A stretch of 64,000 nucleotides of DNA from Lutjanus erythropterus (lineage: Eukaryota > Chordata > Actinopteri > Lutjaniformes > Lutjanidae). The notes under the pieces were generated by a model. It had not been told where the DNA came from. It searched no databases and saw only the letters and a program-made list of their open reading frames with translations. The position numbers and the translations under genes are program-made. Positions 23,581-35,600 of the stretch are shown piece by piece (position 1 is the first letter of the stretch; each line of letters starts with the position of its first letter). The DNA lies in the NCBI GenBank assembly GCA_020091685.1, contig CM034597.1, positions 28,570,388 to 28,634,387 of the forward strand, written 5' to 3'.

Positions 23581-23950
23581 TAGGTCTGCAACTAACAATT
23601 ATTATCATTATCGCTTATTCTGAGGATTATTTGCACAATAAATTAATCGATTATTTAGTCTATAAAATAACAAAATATTGTGAAAAATGCTCATTACAAT
23701 TTCCCAGAGCCTAAAGTGATGTCTTCAGTCTGCTTCTTTTTAGTCCAACCAACAGTCCAAAACTCAAAAATTCTTCATTTACCATCATAAATGACAAAGT
23801 AAAGCCACAAATCCTCACATTTAATGAGATGGAAAAAGCAAATGTTTGGCATTTTTGCTTGAAAGATAATGGAAATGATTAATGAATTATCAAAAAAGTT
23901 GGCAACTAATTTTCTTTCCATCGCTTAATCAGCTAGTTGTTGCAGCTCTA
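23581..23950 (+). mobile_element. GCTGCAAC-type MITE (370 bp)
   Basis: Ends taggtctgcaactaacaatt and ctagttgttgcagctcta. Flanking octamers GTATGTAG and GTATCTAC match at 6 of 8. It lies inside the presumed abl2 3'UTR, in the same sense as the copy at 11327. Confidence 0.75.
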
Positions 23951-24738
23951 GTATCTACATACTCGGTTACTGAGGCTGCCCATTAACACTTAGTGCAGCT
24001 TGGTTACATTTCCTCATTAACAAATGACATACTAGTCTGCTACAGTAAACCCAAGCTGCTCTGTTGTCTCATAATTTGACTGTCATATCAATTGTGTCTA
24101 AAAGATATCCCTTCATATTTGCCAAGCGCCAGTCTGGCCTCTTTGCCTGCTAAGTTCCTATCGATTTGTTGTAGTGCATCTCTGTGGAGCGGTTTCCCTA
24201 AAAGCCTTATCAAAGAGTGAAAGAATCAAACATATTTCCAATCTGGACATTTTATTAAACAAAATAAAACATGTAAACACTCAATCAGTGATGTCAATAA
24301 ATTGATTTGATGTCAATGTTGTTTTTCTTTAAATCTGATATCTGAACTAATGCTGTTTAATATCTTAACTGACCACAAATTTCTTCTCATTATCAGTCTT
24401 CTGCATTGTCTTTTTTTTTATGTTGCCTGCATGTATTCTGTATATCTGTTGTTTTTATTTTTCCTCCTGTCTCCCTGTTATGGAGAACAGCTCTGGAGAA
24501 CGTGTGTACACATCATTATACCAAAGGCCACTTCTTCAGTTGTACGAGTGCAATGTAAACCAACACACACAATAATGGAATATGTGAATCTAAACAGGGA
24601 TGAAAAAATGGCAGAGATGTTAACATTAACTTTTTTATTGTACAAAATATATATTTTGTGTTTTTGTTTTTTTTTAATTTAAAGCTCACGTTATATTACT
24701 GTGAAGTTTTGCTTATCAGTGTTAAGCCTATTGTAAAT

Positions 24739-24744
24739 AATAAA
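24739..24744 (+). terminator. abl2: candidate abl2 polyadenylation signal
   Basis: AATAAA in the context gtaaataataaagat, followed within about 25 nt by a T-rich stretch (gtttcatttttgg), as expected for cleavage and polyadenylation. It lies about 5.0 kb after the abl2 stop and 1.4 kb before the osbpl9 ATG. Confidence 0.5.
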
Positions 24745-24894
24745 GATATTGATGAATACTGTTTCATTTTTGGTTGATAATCTTCCTCCAAACACAAAAC
24801 AATTTTAAAATTAGGGTTGTTGCTTACATGTCGCAACACAGAAAAAAGAAGTTAAAGAAGGAAGCATGGACTGTGAGATGTAATCTGAGAAACA

Positions 24895-25322
24895 GGAACA
24901 TTTGGGGTACTTATCTTTACTTCAGTATATTCTCATTGAATGCTAGAAGCCAGAGGGAAATATTGTACGTTTTAATTCCACTACATTTTTTTTACATACA
25001 TATGATCAGCTAATAAAACATGGTTCATTATTATAGATTAAAGGAACCAATAGTATAAGTAGAAGTATGAAGTAGTTAAACTGGCTCCACTGTGGCTCCC
25101 TACAACACTGAAGTACTGCTTACATGCTCAAAAATGACAATCCAGTAATAAAAACCATACAACACTGGCTATTCTGCACAGAGTATTGTTTTTGTTGTTA
25201 ATACTGCTCGTAAGTATTTGTAAGCTTGGTGGATTTTGAATGCAGGAGTTTAACTTGTAATGGAGTATTTTAGTGGGATACTATTACTTTTACTCAAGTA
25301 AGGATCTGACCACTTCCAACTT
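24895..25322. mobile_element. partial copy of the ACTCAAGTA repeat
   Basis: Contains ttccactacatttt, then tggagtattttagtgggat and acttttactcaagtaaggat before gaccacttccaac, matching the right half of the element at 25344-26024. Ends are approximate. Confidence 0.55.
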
Positions 25323-25343
25323 TTACTGTAATCAACCACAGAG

Positions 25344-26024
25344 CAGTGGTGAAATCTAAGTACATTTACTCAAGTATTTTTCAAGACATTTTCTGGTTCT
25401 ACTCCCCTACATTTCAGAGAAAAATATATTTTAGTTCACTACGTTTATTACCAGGTTTAGTTAGTAGTTAGTTTGCAAATTAAGATTTATGTATACAAAA
25501 CATGAAGAGCTCATAAACTATGATATTAAAGATTAACCTGTTAGCCGATTGATAGAACATAAATTGTTTTTTTTTTCTTCAAGCTTCCATCTTCATGTGA
25601 ATATATTTCATTTTTGGCTTTTTGTTTTAATTATTTTAATTTATTTTGAAGAATTTTAAGGTTTGGATTACTCTGAGCTATGGGTAATCGCAAAGGTACG
25701 TCTTACTATTTTCAGAATTTTATTTAAGAAATGATCAATGATCAGAGAAAATAATCAGCAGATTAATTCATAGAATTATCATAACCACTATTTGTGGTCA
25801 TTAAAAAATGCTCTTCCTTACTACAACGGTAAAATCCTATTTTTACAGTAATGCATGAGTAATAATGATCTAATGATGCAAAATAATACTTTTACTTTTA
25901 ATACTTTAATACTACTTATATATTCATACTTTAGAAATATTTTGGACTTTAACTGAAAGTTAAATTTGGTATTAATAGGCTACTGTTGATGCAGTAAATG
26001 ATCTGAATCCTTCCTCCACCACTG
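25344..26024. mobile_element. dispersed repeat with CAGTGGTG termini, abutting osbpl9
   Basis: It starts cagtggtgaaatctaagtac and ends ctgaatccttcctccaccac(tg), with CAGTGGTG/CACCACTG as inverted ends. The interior holds the common fish phrase tactcaagtatttttcaaga. A MITE-like stretch at about 25525-25800 seems to be nested in it. It ends 141 bp before the osbpl9 ATG. Confidence 0.65.
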
Positions 26025-26165
26025 CCATGGGGTAACTCAAGCATCCCAGATATGGGGCACATCATCACCATCATCTTCACCAACATCAGCAGCAGCAGCA
26101 GCATCCTGCCGTGACGCCTGCCCACACCTTATCCGACTCCTCCCCAGTCGTATTCTATTGTAAAG
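26025..26165 (+). promoter_or_regulatory. osbpl9: osbpl9 5'UTR / proximal promoter
   Basis: 141 nt between a dispersed repeat and the ATG. No TATA box is seen. It contains a (CAT/CAG)-rich run (about 26063-26105) and a C-rich stretch before tgtaaagATG. The transcription start cannot be placed from sequence. Confidence 0.4.
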
Positions 26166-26276
26166 ATGGCGTCCATCATGGAGGGGCCGCTAAGCAAGTG
26201 GACTAACGTTATGAAAGGTTGGCAGTATCGTTGGTTCGTTTTGGACTACAATGCCGGCTTACTGTCATACTACACG
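26166..26276 (+). CDS. osbpl9: osbpl9 exon 1: PH domain beta1-beta3
   Basis: ATG in context aaagatggcg (A at -3). It encodes [20 protein letters not shown] and [17 protein letters not shown], the classic PH start (KW...GWQYRWFVL). Donor gtaagg at 26277, phase 0. The first residues are identical to those of human ORP9, which fixes the start. Confidence 0.97.
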
Positions 26277-29200
26277 GTAAGGTCATTTCCACAGTTTGTA
26301 AATGCTAAACTGATCCGCCCACGAGGTTATAATGCAGAAGTTGTCGCTGGTTGTCAAACCGGAGTGGGATAAGGGCCTTGTGTTTGTCAGGAGTTGGGAG
26401 TCTCAGCTGGCAATAAGAGGCGGGTCTTTTTCATGACAGATCCTGCCTTTGGCCAGTAACAACGCTCTCTGAAGACCAACTGACCAATCGAATGGCAGTA
26501 TTTTTTCCACACTTCCGCTAATGTCGCTAGCTAGCTACCAAGGCTAAAAGCTGAAATACTCAGAACCGGTGGAACATTGTTGTGAATAGTTTAGAGTTAT
26601 CTGAGAGACAGACTGAATTATTTGTGTTGTTAAGACAATCTTTGTCCCTGGCGGTTGAATAAGAGTCTGGACACTCGCTGTTTTACTAGCCAAATAGCTA
26701 ACAAGACACCACGGGAGGAGACAGAGGCTGCTAGGTTAGTTGTAGCTAAATTTGTATTAATCCCACGACAGTACATTCACTGTACTCTAATTGGGAGCTA
26801 ATGTCGAGAACAAACCAGAAAGGAAACTGTCAGTGTAACTGTTAGTGAAACGAGTTAAAAGGAAGATAATAACTTAAGAGCTGTCCACTCGTCTCAGAAA
26901 GTTGCCAAACATTAATTTATCTTAATTATTCGTACAGTAGTCAGTACAGTAACTTCATAGTTATTTTAAAGGGATATAAATAATAATAATAAAAAACCTG
27001 AAGCAGACATAAGCCTAAGCACTGACCGAAGGCTTATTATATGTATTAAAGGGAAAATTCACCACTTTGCATGTGGATGATGTCCAGTCAGTGTTGATTG
27101 TAAATGTCGTCAACTGAAGCCATATAATCGTCAGTGTGTGCTAAATGGACAAAAAAAAAACTGAGTTCTCCTGCTGCAGAGCTGTGCAGCAGTGCCCACA
27201 TGTACCAGCATGCATTGCATACAAGCTTTTGACAGTGACATTGCCATGCATCACCACTCTACCCTATAAGTATTACTTTGTTGGCCAAAACATGGCAATA
27301 GGTTAGCCCTTGGCTAAACAAAGGCAGAAACTTAAAACTCCATACTGAAATAGCCTGTAGTTCTTCCTTACATCCAGTGACATCGCTGTGACATCACTGG
27401 ATGTAAGGAAGAACAACAGTTTGCAGCGGGCAAACTCAACTTTGTCTGTCAATATAGCAAATACTAAGGAATTTATTGCTTCGATTGGCTATGACCACAT
27501 TTACACCTGGTATTAAAATGTGATCTGTATCCAGATGAGTTATCCAGATAAGAAAAAACTCAACCCAGCCTTGCTTTCTTTGCATGAGTTGGTTCAGCAA
27601 AACCTAAAACCCCATTCAGAGATGACAGGTATCACAACGATAATTATCAACTTTTCATTCAACTTCAATCAAGATGAACAGGTTGTTATAATAGAGAGCT
27701 ATGATGAACACAAATATGTATACATGAGAGCAGGCACTGTTGCTGCAAACAAGAAGACAGGAACCTTGGCAGAAATTTGCTAATCAATTTAATGAGCTCT
27801 TAATGCCATGTTTATTTCTAACTGGATAATTACACATTAAGGAATTAAACTTTATAGAGCAGGCTTAAACATGGTGTTGTTGGTCTTGTGCTGTCCCATT
27901 CTAAAGGAGATATGGAAATGATGTTTCACGTCAGTCTTGTTTGGTCAAATCAAAGTAATGAAAGTTAATTTTCTAGTCTGTTCTCTGAGCGATAATATTA
28001 GCAGTGCAAAATGAGTTGCAAAGTTATAATCTGTCTGTAGCAACTTCATTGTTATTTTAGTGTGTGGATGATGCTGTGTAAAATGTCAAAGTCTTAGTGT
28101 GACATAAATCAAATGGGAAAAAATGACCCTGCCTCACCAAATTGAGGTTTCTGGGACAACACGATGCAAACAGTTTGTGCTGCTGTAATGCAGTCTTATT
28201 TGGTGAATTTACAAACATCAGCCCAGCAACTTTGCACATATGTCTTCCCTGACTTTAGAATTTATATTACTGATAAAGACACAGTGAAAGAGTGATGATT
28301 TTATAGCCGATGTAAGCTGAAATTCTGAACATAATCTGCTCCCGACCAGGTTATGAGTTCAGTATGAGTTACCATGAAGATCTAGCCAGGTTAAAAGAGA
28401 GACACCTTTGTGATAATGAAAACTCTGACTTCAGACACTTCAGACTCAACATACCTTGCATTACCATTACCATTACCATTACCTTACCATTAATCTACCT
28501 TCATCAGTTGTGAATGGCGTGTTGATTTACCATCAACACTGATCGGGCATCCACATGAGAAGTGCCACATTTGTCCCTTAAGTAATCACTGTAGTGGTCG
28601 TGATATGGTGTCTGCTGAGGTGATAAATGGCAGTTATTGTACATTTCAGGGCAAAGCCACAGTGATCCAGGGGTATGAACAAGACAGTTTATCTGATCAA
28701 AACACAAAAGAACAAGAGCCTACCAGTAATTTTACATAGTAGGCCTATCTGTTGTAGAGCTGAAACAATAAGTTGATTAGTGGATTGACAGAAAATTTGA
28801 CTCATTTTACAAGCAAAATGTCAAATGTTTGCTGGTTTCAGCTTCTCAAATGTGAGGGCTTTTCTGCTTTTCCTCAAAGAGTGTTGAACTGTTGGTCTGA
28901 TTCGTTTCTGACTTGAGTTCAAGTGTTGTGACTTCAGTCACACTTCTTCTGACTTCGTCCAATGTATGGTCTATTTTCATCCAAGACTTAAGAGAGTCCT
29001 CTGCTTTACATCTTATCAAAAGCAGAGACTCTGACACCGTAGTTGGATCAAATTGCTCATGGATATTGTCTTACAACATATGGGACAAACTGAGAATGGA
29101 ATTTATATGCTGTCAGCCTTGTACATACTACAGAGCTGGACTGTTATACTACTCTACATATTGATTTGTGTTAAGTTTTCCTAACTTAACCAAAACAACT

Positions 29201-29584
29201 TCATACTACAGATGTGCATAGTATCTGTATAGATATTTTTCACAGCAGACATTTTGACTTGTCATAGCAGGAAAAGCACAGGTGTTAATAATGTTATTGC
29301 AATAGTCACATTGCTTCATCACCAGCCAAAAAATAACAAACAAACAGTAATACTCTGTTGACTGGCTGGTAAAACTAAGTGGAATTTAAGTGAAAGGAAT
29401 TTAATTCCCGGCTTTTTATGCAAAAATGTCAAACATTTGCTGGTTCCAGCTTCTTAAATGTCAGGATTTGCTGCTTTTTTTTTTGTCATTTTGATAGTAG
29501 ATTGTGTAGGTTTTTGACTGTTGGTTGGACAAGATAAGCAATTTGAAGATGTTGTTTTGGACTCTGGGAAATGAGCACTTTTCA

Positions 29585-29620
<36 letters not shown>

Positions 29621-32600
29621 TTTTGTGGACTAACTGATTAGCCTAATCGTGAAAACAATAATCAAATTAATCAATTCTGAAAAAGTTTGTTGCTGACCAA
29701 ATTAATATAATTTACTCTTGCGCCATCTATCAGAGGTTTAAGAAAAATTTTAAAAAATGTATACCGACTGTATAAATGCCTGACTTGTTCTGTTGTTGAT
29801 TTACAGTCAAAGGACAAGATGATGCGAGGGTCCAGAAGAGGCTGTGTGCGACTCAGGGTAAGATTCTCATGTCCATCCTATTCCTGACAGCTGTCTCTGA
29901 TAAATTCAGTGCATACTCTGCATGCTTGACTCAGCTGCTGGCCTGCTTTCCACGTGCTCAGAGCATTGTTGTCTTTGAGCACGGTATGATACATCCCATG
30001 TCTGATTTTCTAACAGAGTTTGCTTTGTCACTGCAGTCTTTATGAATCCTACAAGGCTGCTGTATTGCGTACGAAATATTGTGCGTTTCCTTTTGATATG
30101 GCAATGGCCTGATTTGTCGGCCCTGTTTAAAATTTAGCTTTCACAGTAAAAGTGTCAGCTCTCTGCATGTTTTTTCAGTATTGAGTCCTCATGTCCACTA
30201 GATGGCAGCAGTTGTCCTACTATAGGATCTATTTTAACCTTTCTCGTAAGGAGAGGGAGGGAGGATTCCTAAGAAAATGTAGGGTGTTGTATTTGTCCTG
30301 AAAGAAACCTGCGGAGGGAAAGAATTAAACGATAGGATTACATGTGTTGGCTTAAGTTGACAAATAATAAAATACTCAGAATAACATTTGTTTCTCTGTC
30401 CTTATTAAAAGAAATCTCATTATGTTTCTTCCTTTAAGTCTTTACTACTTACGTGACCTTTTTGGTCTGTCACTGACTTTTTGTTAAAGGTGATGTAGAC
30501 TTTGGCTTTTTTCCAAATTCCCAACTTCATACTTTTTTAACTTGTAAATCCCCAGCAGCATTCCCACGCCAGAGGCTGTCGGCCGCATATTGAGTGTTTC
30601 TCATGTTATATGTCAGATGGTTTATTTTAAATCAAGAAGGTAAATTTTCTCATGATTTTTTACAGAAGCGGTGGTGAAAGACACACGTCATGCCACCACT
30701 CCTGTTGTAGACAAAACATATTGACAAGCACCCTGAAAGTGTTTTCTTAGATCCCACTGAGGTGAGGAAGTATCTCCTGAAACTATGTGAAAAGAGGATC
30801 CAGTGTCATTTGTGGACAGATCATCATGGGTCAGAGGTTTCAGTTAGGACAAGATGTGACATTGTGACATTTTTGGTATCATACATTGTGGAGCTGAAAA
30901 ATGCATCACTATAAATTAAATCAAATTAATTACAGTGACTATTGAAAGTATTTACTCCCAATGAATCAAGGCTATTTGGATTTTTGACACTTACCAAGAA
31001 CAGAAAAAAAGTATTTAATGTGAAAACATCACTACAAATTTAAAATTCAATACATTGTTAAGTTTCTAACAGTGTTTATGACTTAAAAGAATGAATATCT
31101 TGTCTGTCTTTGTTTTTTTTTAACTGCTTGTGTCAGACCTTTGTCCCTGTATCATACATTGTACCAAATACTGAGCCGACTGTGTCAGTTTCAATTTCTT
31201 TCAAAGTATTTTTGCCACAGGCACCTCAGCATGCCTTGTCTTGTTTGAAACAACTCTGTAACCTTAGCCTCTAATATAGTGCCGATGGATTGTTTTTCAA
31301 CTTATTTATAGTCAAACAATCCAACATCTTTAGAGTAAGACTTGCCCAGGTCTAAAATTTTAGAGATTTAGAGCTTCATGCTCTGTAGTAGGGATATACA
31401 ATTATTCTAAATACTATCAAAATTGTAATATTGGCCAGTACAGTATGCAATTTGCAGGTGCTGCAAAAGGTAAAATGTGTCACAACATACCCTTAGAAAT
31501 GAGGCCCCAACCTACAAATAATTTTCTCCAGACTTAAGGGAAGAAGCTTGTTTGGTGCAGACCTCTGCAAAGATCACATCTTCGTCATTTTGATAGTTTT
31601 CAGTGAAAACAATATGCAAAAATTACTATTCCCTCTAATTGTGTTTGAAATATTACGACTGTACAATGCCAATATTTCCTATGTTCAGTGTTATAAATTC
31701 AACTGTTGAGTTTGTTTCTTGTTTATATTGTATACGTTTTAAACTTGTTTATTTCCTTTTGTTTGTACTGCTTGTTTCCTTAGCTATTATTTATTGCTTG
31801 TTATTGATATGTCTTTCTGTTTTGCTGACCCCCTTTTGCTTATGCAACACTGCATATTTTCTCTGTTGTGGGATTATCTCTTATCTTGTCTTAAAATAGT
31901 CGCTCATATCGCAATCACAACATTTGCACCCCTGATCTGTAGAAAATAGTGCAATCCAGTCCACTGCACTAGCCTTTGGTGAATCATTACCTTTTTGTGT
32001 CAGTTTTTGGTAATCCTGACACACTTAACGGTGACTTATGAGGCCATAATACTTTGTGGTCAGCAAAAAAAAAAAAAAAGTTCTTGCAGCACTCTCATGC
32101 AGAACAAGGACAACTGTTGTCCTTGTTCATGTTTTAAATGCTGACAAGTTTCAGCCACACAAGGGGAGAGATCAGGGCAGAGGTACTAAACTACTGTGAT
32201 ATACTGTGTAGATAATGCAGTCGAAGTTAACATTATTCTAAGACATTATCACAGTGACTAAAAAATAATAACTTTAAAAAAACAGACCATGTAGGCCATC
32301 AGAACCCACCCATCACTGATTAGTAGATAGAAATATTATATAAAATATAGCCCATAGTATGGAAATGTTGTCATTTCCCCACAAAGTCCAAAAAGAATTT
32401 TATTTCCAGGTTTTGGACTGAGTACGTTAAACGTATAATGCCAGACTTTATCTGACTAGGCTACATATTTGATGTAAATGTACTTGAAGTAAAACTGATA
32501 CCATGTAAATGTTGAACGTGAATTTCCCAAATTAACATAAAAAAAAACAGATCATGTAGTATAATGCATCCCTTTCATGTGCCACATCCATTAACAGTGT

Positions 32601-35600
32601 TTGTAGAGGGTTCATTTGTAATCTGTTATTAGTCATCATACATTACATTTGAAAATCCAATAGGTTTTTCTGTTTGACTGCAACAGTCACCACTTGGGAA
32701 GAACTGTTCAGTGTATATATATATATAACTCTACTCCCTCCACAATTACAAGGCTATCATTATGTTAATTTATGGCTCACTCAGTCCTTTAGACTCACTC
32801 TCTTTGTATGTCCGATGAAGAAACATTTAGCCTACAAAGAGAGTAGATTAGTTGCACATTAGTCGTCCTTTCAACTGTTAATTTTCCCTCAGCTATAGAC
32901 TTTGGAGCAACTTGTCTTTGATAGGATGAAATCACTTCTGAGAAAGTCCCAGTTAGATCTTGTGCTGTTAATTTGTTGAGCCTCATTACAATAAGACATA
33001 ACAAGATACTGTAGACATCTTGTTGGTGTGCCTTTTAGTTATATAAGTAACTGACTGTTCTGCGAAGCAGCAAAGACCATGCCTTGCTTGTTATTGTTGT
33101 TTCATGTGGCGTCAAAGTCAAAATCTATTTAATAAAACCTTGCAGCTGTTTGTATCAGTTTATCCATGCTTTGTAGCTGTTGTTGTGTTTATTATTTGCA
33201 GGTTTGCTGTGTGAGTCACACACCCTGCTTCTGTTGCTAGGAGCTAATGTCCCAGCTAGCCAGCAGGCCGTTTCTCTGCAGTTCTTTTTCTCCTGTCGGC
33301 TGCTAGCTGCTGGTCCCCGGTGTCTGTTTCTCTCCACCCTTCACTGCCTTTTCTCCTCCTTCGCTCTCTCCCAAATCCCACCTCCTCCTCTTCCCCTCCC
33401 TTCTTCTTCTCCTCTCCCATGTTCCAAAAGACTGCACTCCGATATGTGTGTGTGTGTGAAAGGAGAAACACAGAGTGATTGTGAGAAGGAGATGATGAGG
33501 AGCTTTTGAAGGGGAGAGATTGAGGTGCTGAGATGGAGCAAGGGTAATTTATTTACAAAAGATAACCGGTTAGAGGCTGGTGGAACATGTGGAGGGCAAT
33601 GGAAAGTGGAGTATGACGTGTCCTGTCTGACTGCCTGCTTTTTTTTCCCCCCTCTCTGTGACTCTGTTTGCCCAGGGAGCTGTGATCGGCATCGATGACG
33701 AGGACGACAGCACTTTCACCATCACTGTGGACCAGAAGACTTTCCATTTCCAAGGTGAGACGTCCCGCTTTTCATTCCCTCCCCACTGTGTTGCCTTCAC
33801 TGGCGTCCTTCCTCTGTATGTTCTCTCCTTTACCTCCATCCCTGTTGTTCATTTGCTCTTCCTCACTCTCTTCCTCTCCCTTACTCTCTCACTCCCCGCC
33901 TTTTAAAGACCTGGATTGGTCTGCACTAATGCCAGGAAACACATGCACAGGCATCTACACAATGTCAAAGCGTGCTGCGTGCATCTGAGCTTTTTTTTCT
34001 TTCCCCTCCCTGTGGATGCTCTCCAAGCTCTGCGAAGTTGTTGGACTGACACGTATTTCTGTAGATTTGTTCCACTGCAAGCTAGACAGATTCCTCTGGA
34101 ACAGAACGAGCAAGTAAGGCTTTTTTTTCACCGTCGGTCCTCCCGACTACGGCTGAGGAGGAAGATTGCAGCTTGTGTGTTTCCTCTGGGAATAATAAGG
34201 GAATACTGCTGAGGTGGAAGCTGAGCTCAGGTCTCTTCTGGTTGCTGTTCGCCCTTCGCTGCTGCCGCTGCCGCTCTCTATCCAACAACAATTCACTTCA
34301 TAGGGACAGGATTGGCTCCCAGCTACAGCATCACCCCCCTCCCGTCCAGCCAACCCTTCCCTCTTTCTTGACAGGGAGCTGTCCACTCCAGTACACCGCA
34401 GCAGACACCCTTTTTTTTAACTCTTATTACTCCACCAGGTCTTGAACTAACCTCCTCCACCTTTCCTTCATCTCTGTCCTTCCCATCTGTCCATTTGTAT
34501 TCATCCCCCCCCTCCTGCCAACACCAAACCCCTCACCACCAGCACTCCCCCGTCACCTCCTTCTCGAGGGTCACCACCAGCCACAGTCCATGGGCCCCCC
34601 GCCCCTCTCACCTCCTCCATGCCCTCTCCCATGTCTGTGTTCCGAAGCTGTATGCTGTGGTTCTACAAACGGAAGGGTAAGGAGAAAACCGTGCACGTCT
34701 CATCTCATGGTCCGCATGCATGCCAGTCCCGGGCAAAAAGGATCGAGAGGAGGCGTTGTTTGTTTGTCTTCTGGGATGTGCGGACAGGGTGGAGCAGCAT
34801 GCTCCGTAGCGCTCGGGTGTATTGGTTTGTTATCGAGGTTCAAGGACAGTTCACAGCAGCGTGAAGTAGATTGTTTAGTGGCTGTCGGCTGTGAGGGATT
34901 ATCAAGGAGAGAAGAGAGCGTGCAGTGTCGAATCGGTCAAATGTTTTCACAGACTAGTTGTGTTGTTTAGAAAAGGATGTTTGTTGTTACCGGTGTTTGG
35001 CCTGTTCTTCACTGGTTTGGCTAAACTGTTATGTAATCATAGTTTTTTTCCACTCAGGATGAAGTTTTCATAGAGATTTGTTTGTCAGTGAATACTAACT
35101 CAAATGTCATGGTCTTAATTTATTCTGGAACTTTCTGTGCCACGGTTTATGTTGAGTCTTTGGCCTCAGCTTTAATCCTTCTGCCAGTTAAAGGTGCAGC
35201 AATTCGATAAAAAAAATGTTTTTCTAATTGTCTTGATTCATTTGTTGGTGGTTAGTAGGACTGCAACTAATGATTACTTTCATCATTGATTATTCTGTCA
35301 ATTTTTTTCTCTATTTGTCGATTAGTTTGCTCAGAAAATGGTGAAAAATTTCAGTCAGTGGTTCCCAAAGTTCAAGGCGATGCCCTCAAATGTCTTGTTT
35401 TGTTCACACTTTAAAGACATTCAGTTTACTGTCAAATAGGAGTAAAGAAACCAGAAAATAATCACATTTAAGAAGCTGAAGTCAGAGAATTTTGACTTTT
35501 TTTTCTTGAAAATTTTTTCAAACTGATTAACTGATTGTCAGAATGGTTGGCGACTAATTTAGTAGTCCAGCCCAACATCCTGTGCATCTCTTGATATCCA

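Larger units (their letters stand above)
19700..24760 (+). other. abl2: abl2 3' untranslated region (extent inferred)
   Basis: The sequence from the stop codon to the best poly(A) signal (AATAAA at 24739-24744) is AT-rich and free of credible coding exons. Mammalian ABL2 also has a multi-kilobase 3'UTR. It includes a run of similar short segments near 20450-20610, an AATAAA followed by an A-run at 21168, a fold-back element at 22180-23048 and a small MITE at 23581-23950. The real end could be earlier. Confidence 0.55.
26277..29806 (+). other. osbpl9: osbpl9 intron 1
   Basis: 3.5 kb. It contains a 21-bp perfect hairpin (27360-27414), one copy of a long dispersed repeat (about 27500-28470), an ATTACC hexamer run (28459-28494), two MITE fragments and a poly-T run. 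No exon is seen. Confidence 0.7.

Noticed and set aside
24350-24682. 110-codon frame in the abl2 3'UTR
   Set aside because: Hydrophobic, T-rich low-complexity translation just before the poly(A) signal; no homology recognised.
27520-27783. 87-codon frame in osbpl9 intron 1
   Set aside because: Lies in a dispersed repeat; the frame is not kept in the second copy at 62.7 kb.
31639-31899. 86-codon membrane-like frame
   Set aside because: T-rich sequence inside a non-autonomous hAT-type element; hydrophobicity follows from base composition.
33533-33543. ATGGAGCAAGG followed by gtaatt just before osbpl9 exon 3 as another first exon
   Set aside because: Ends in phase 2, whereas exon 3 is entered in phase 0 and exon 4 in phase 1; the donor is weak.
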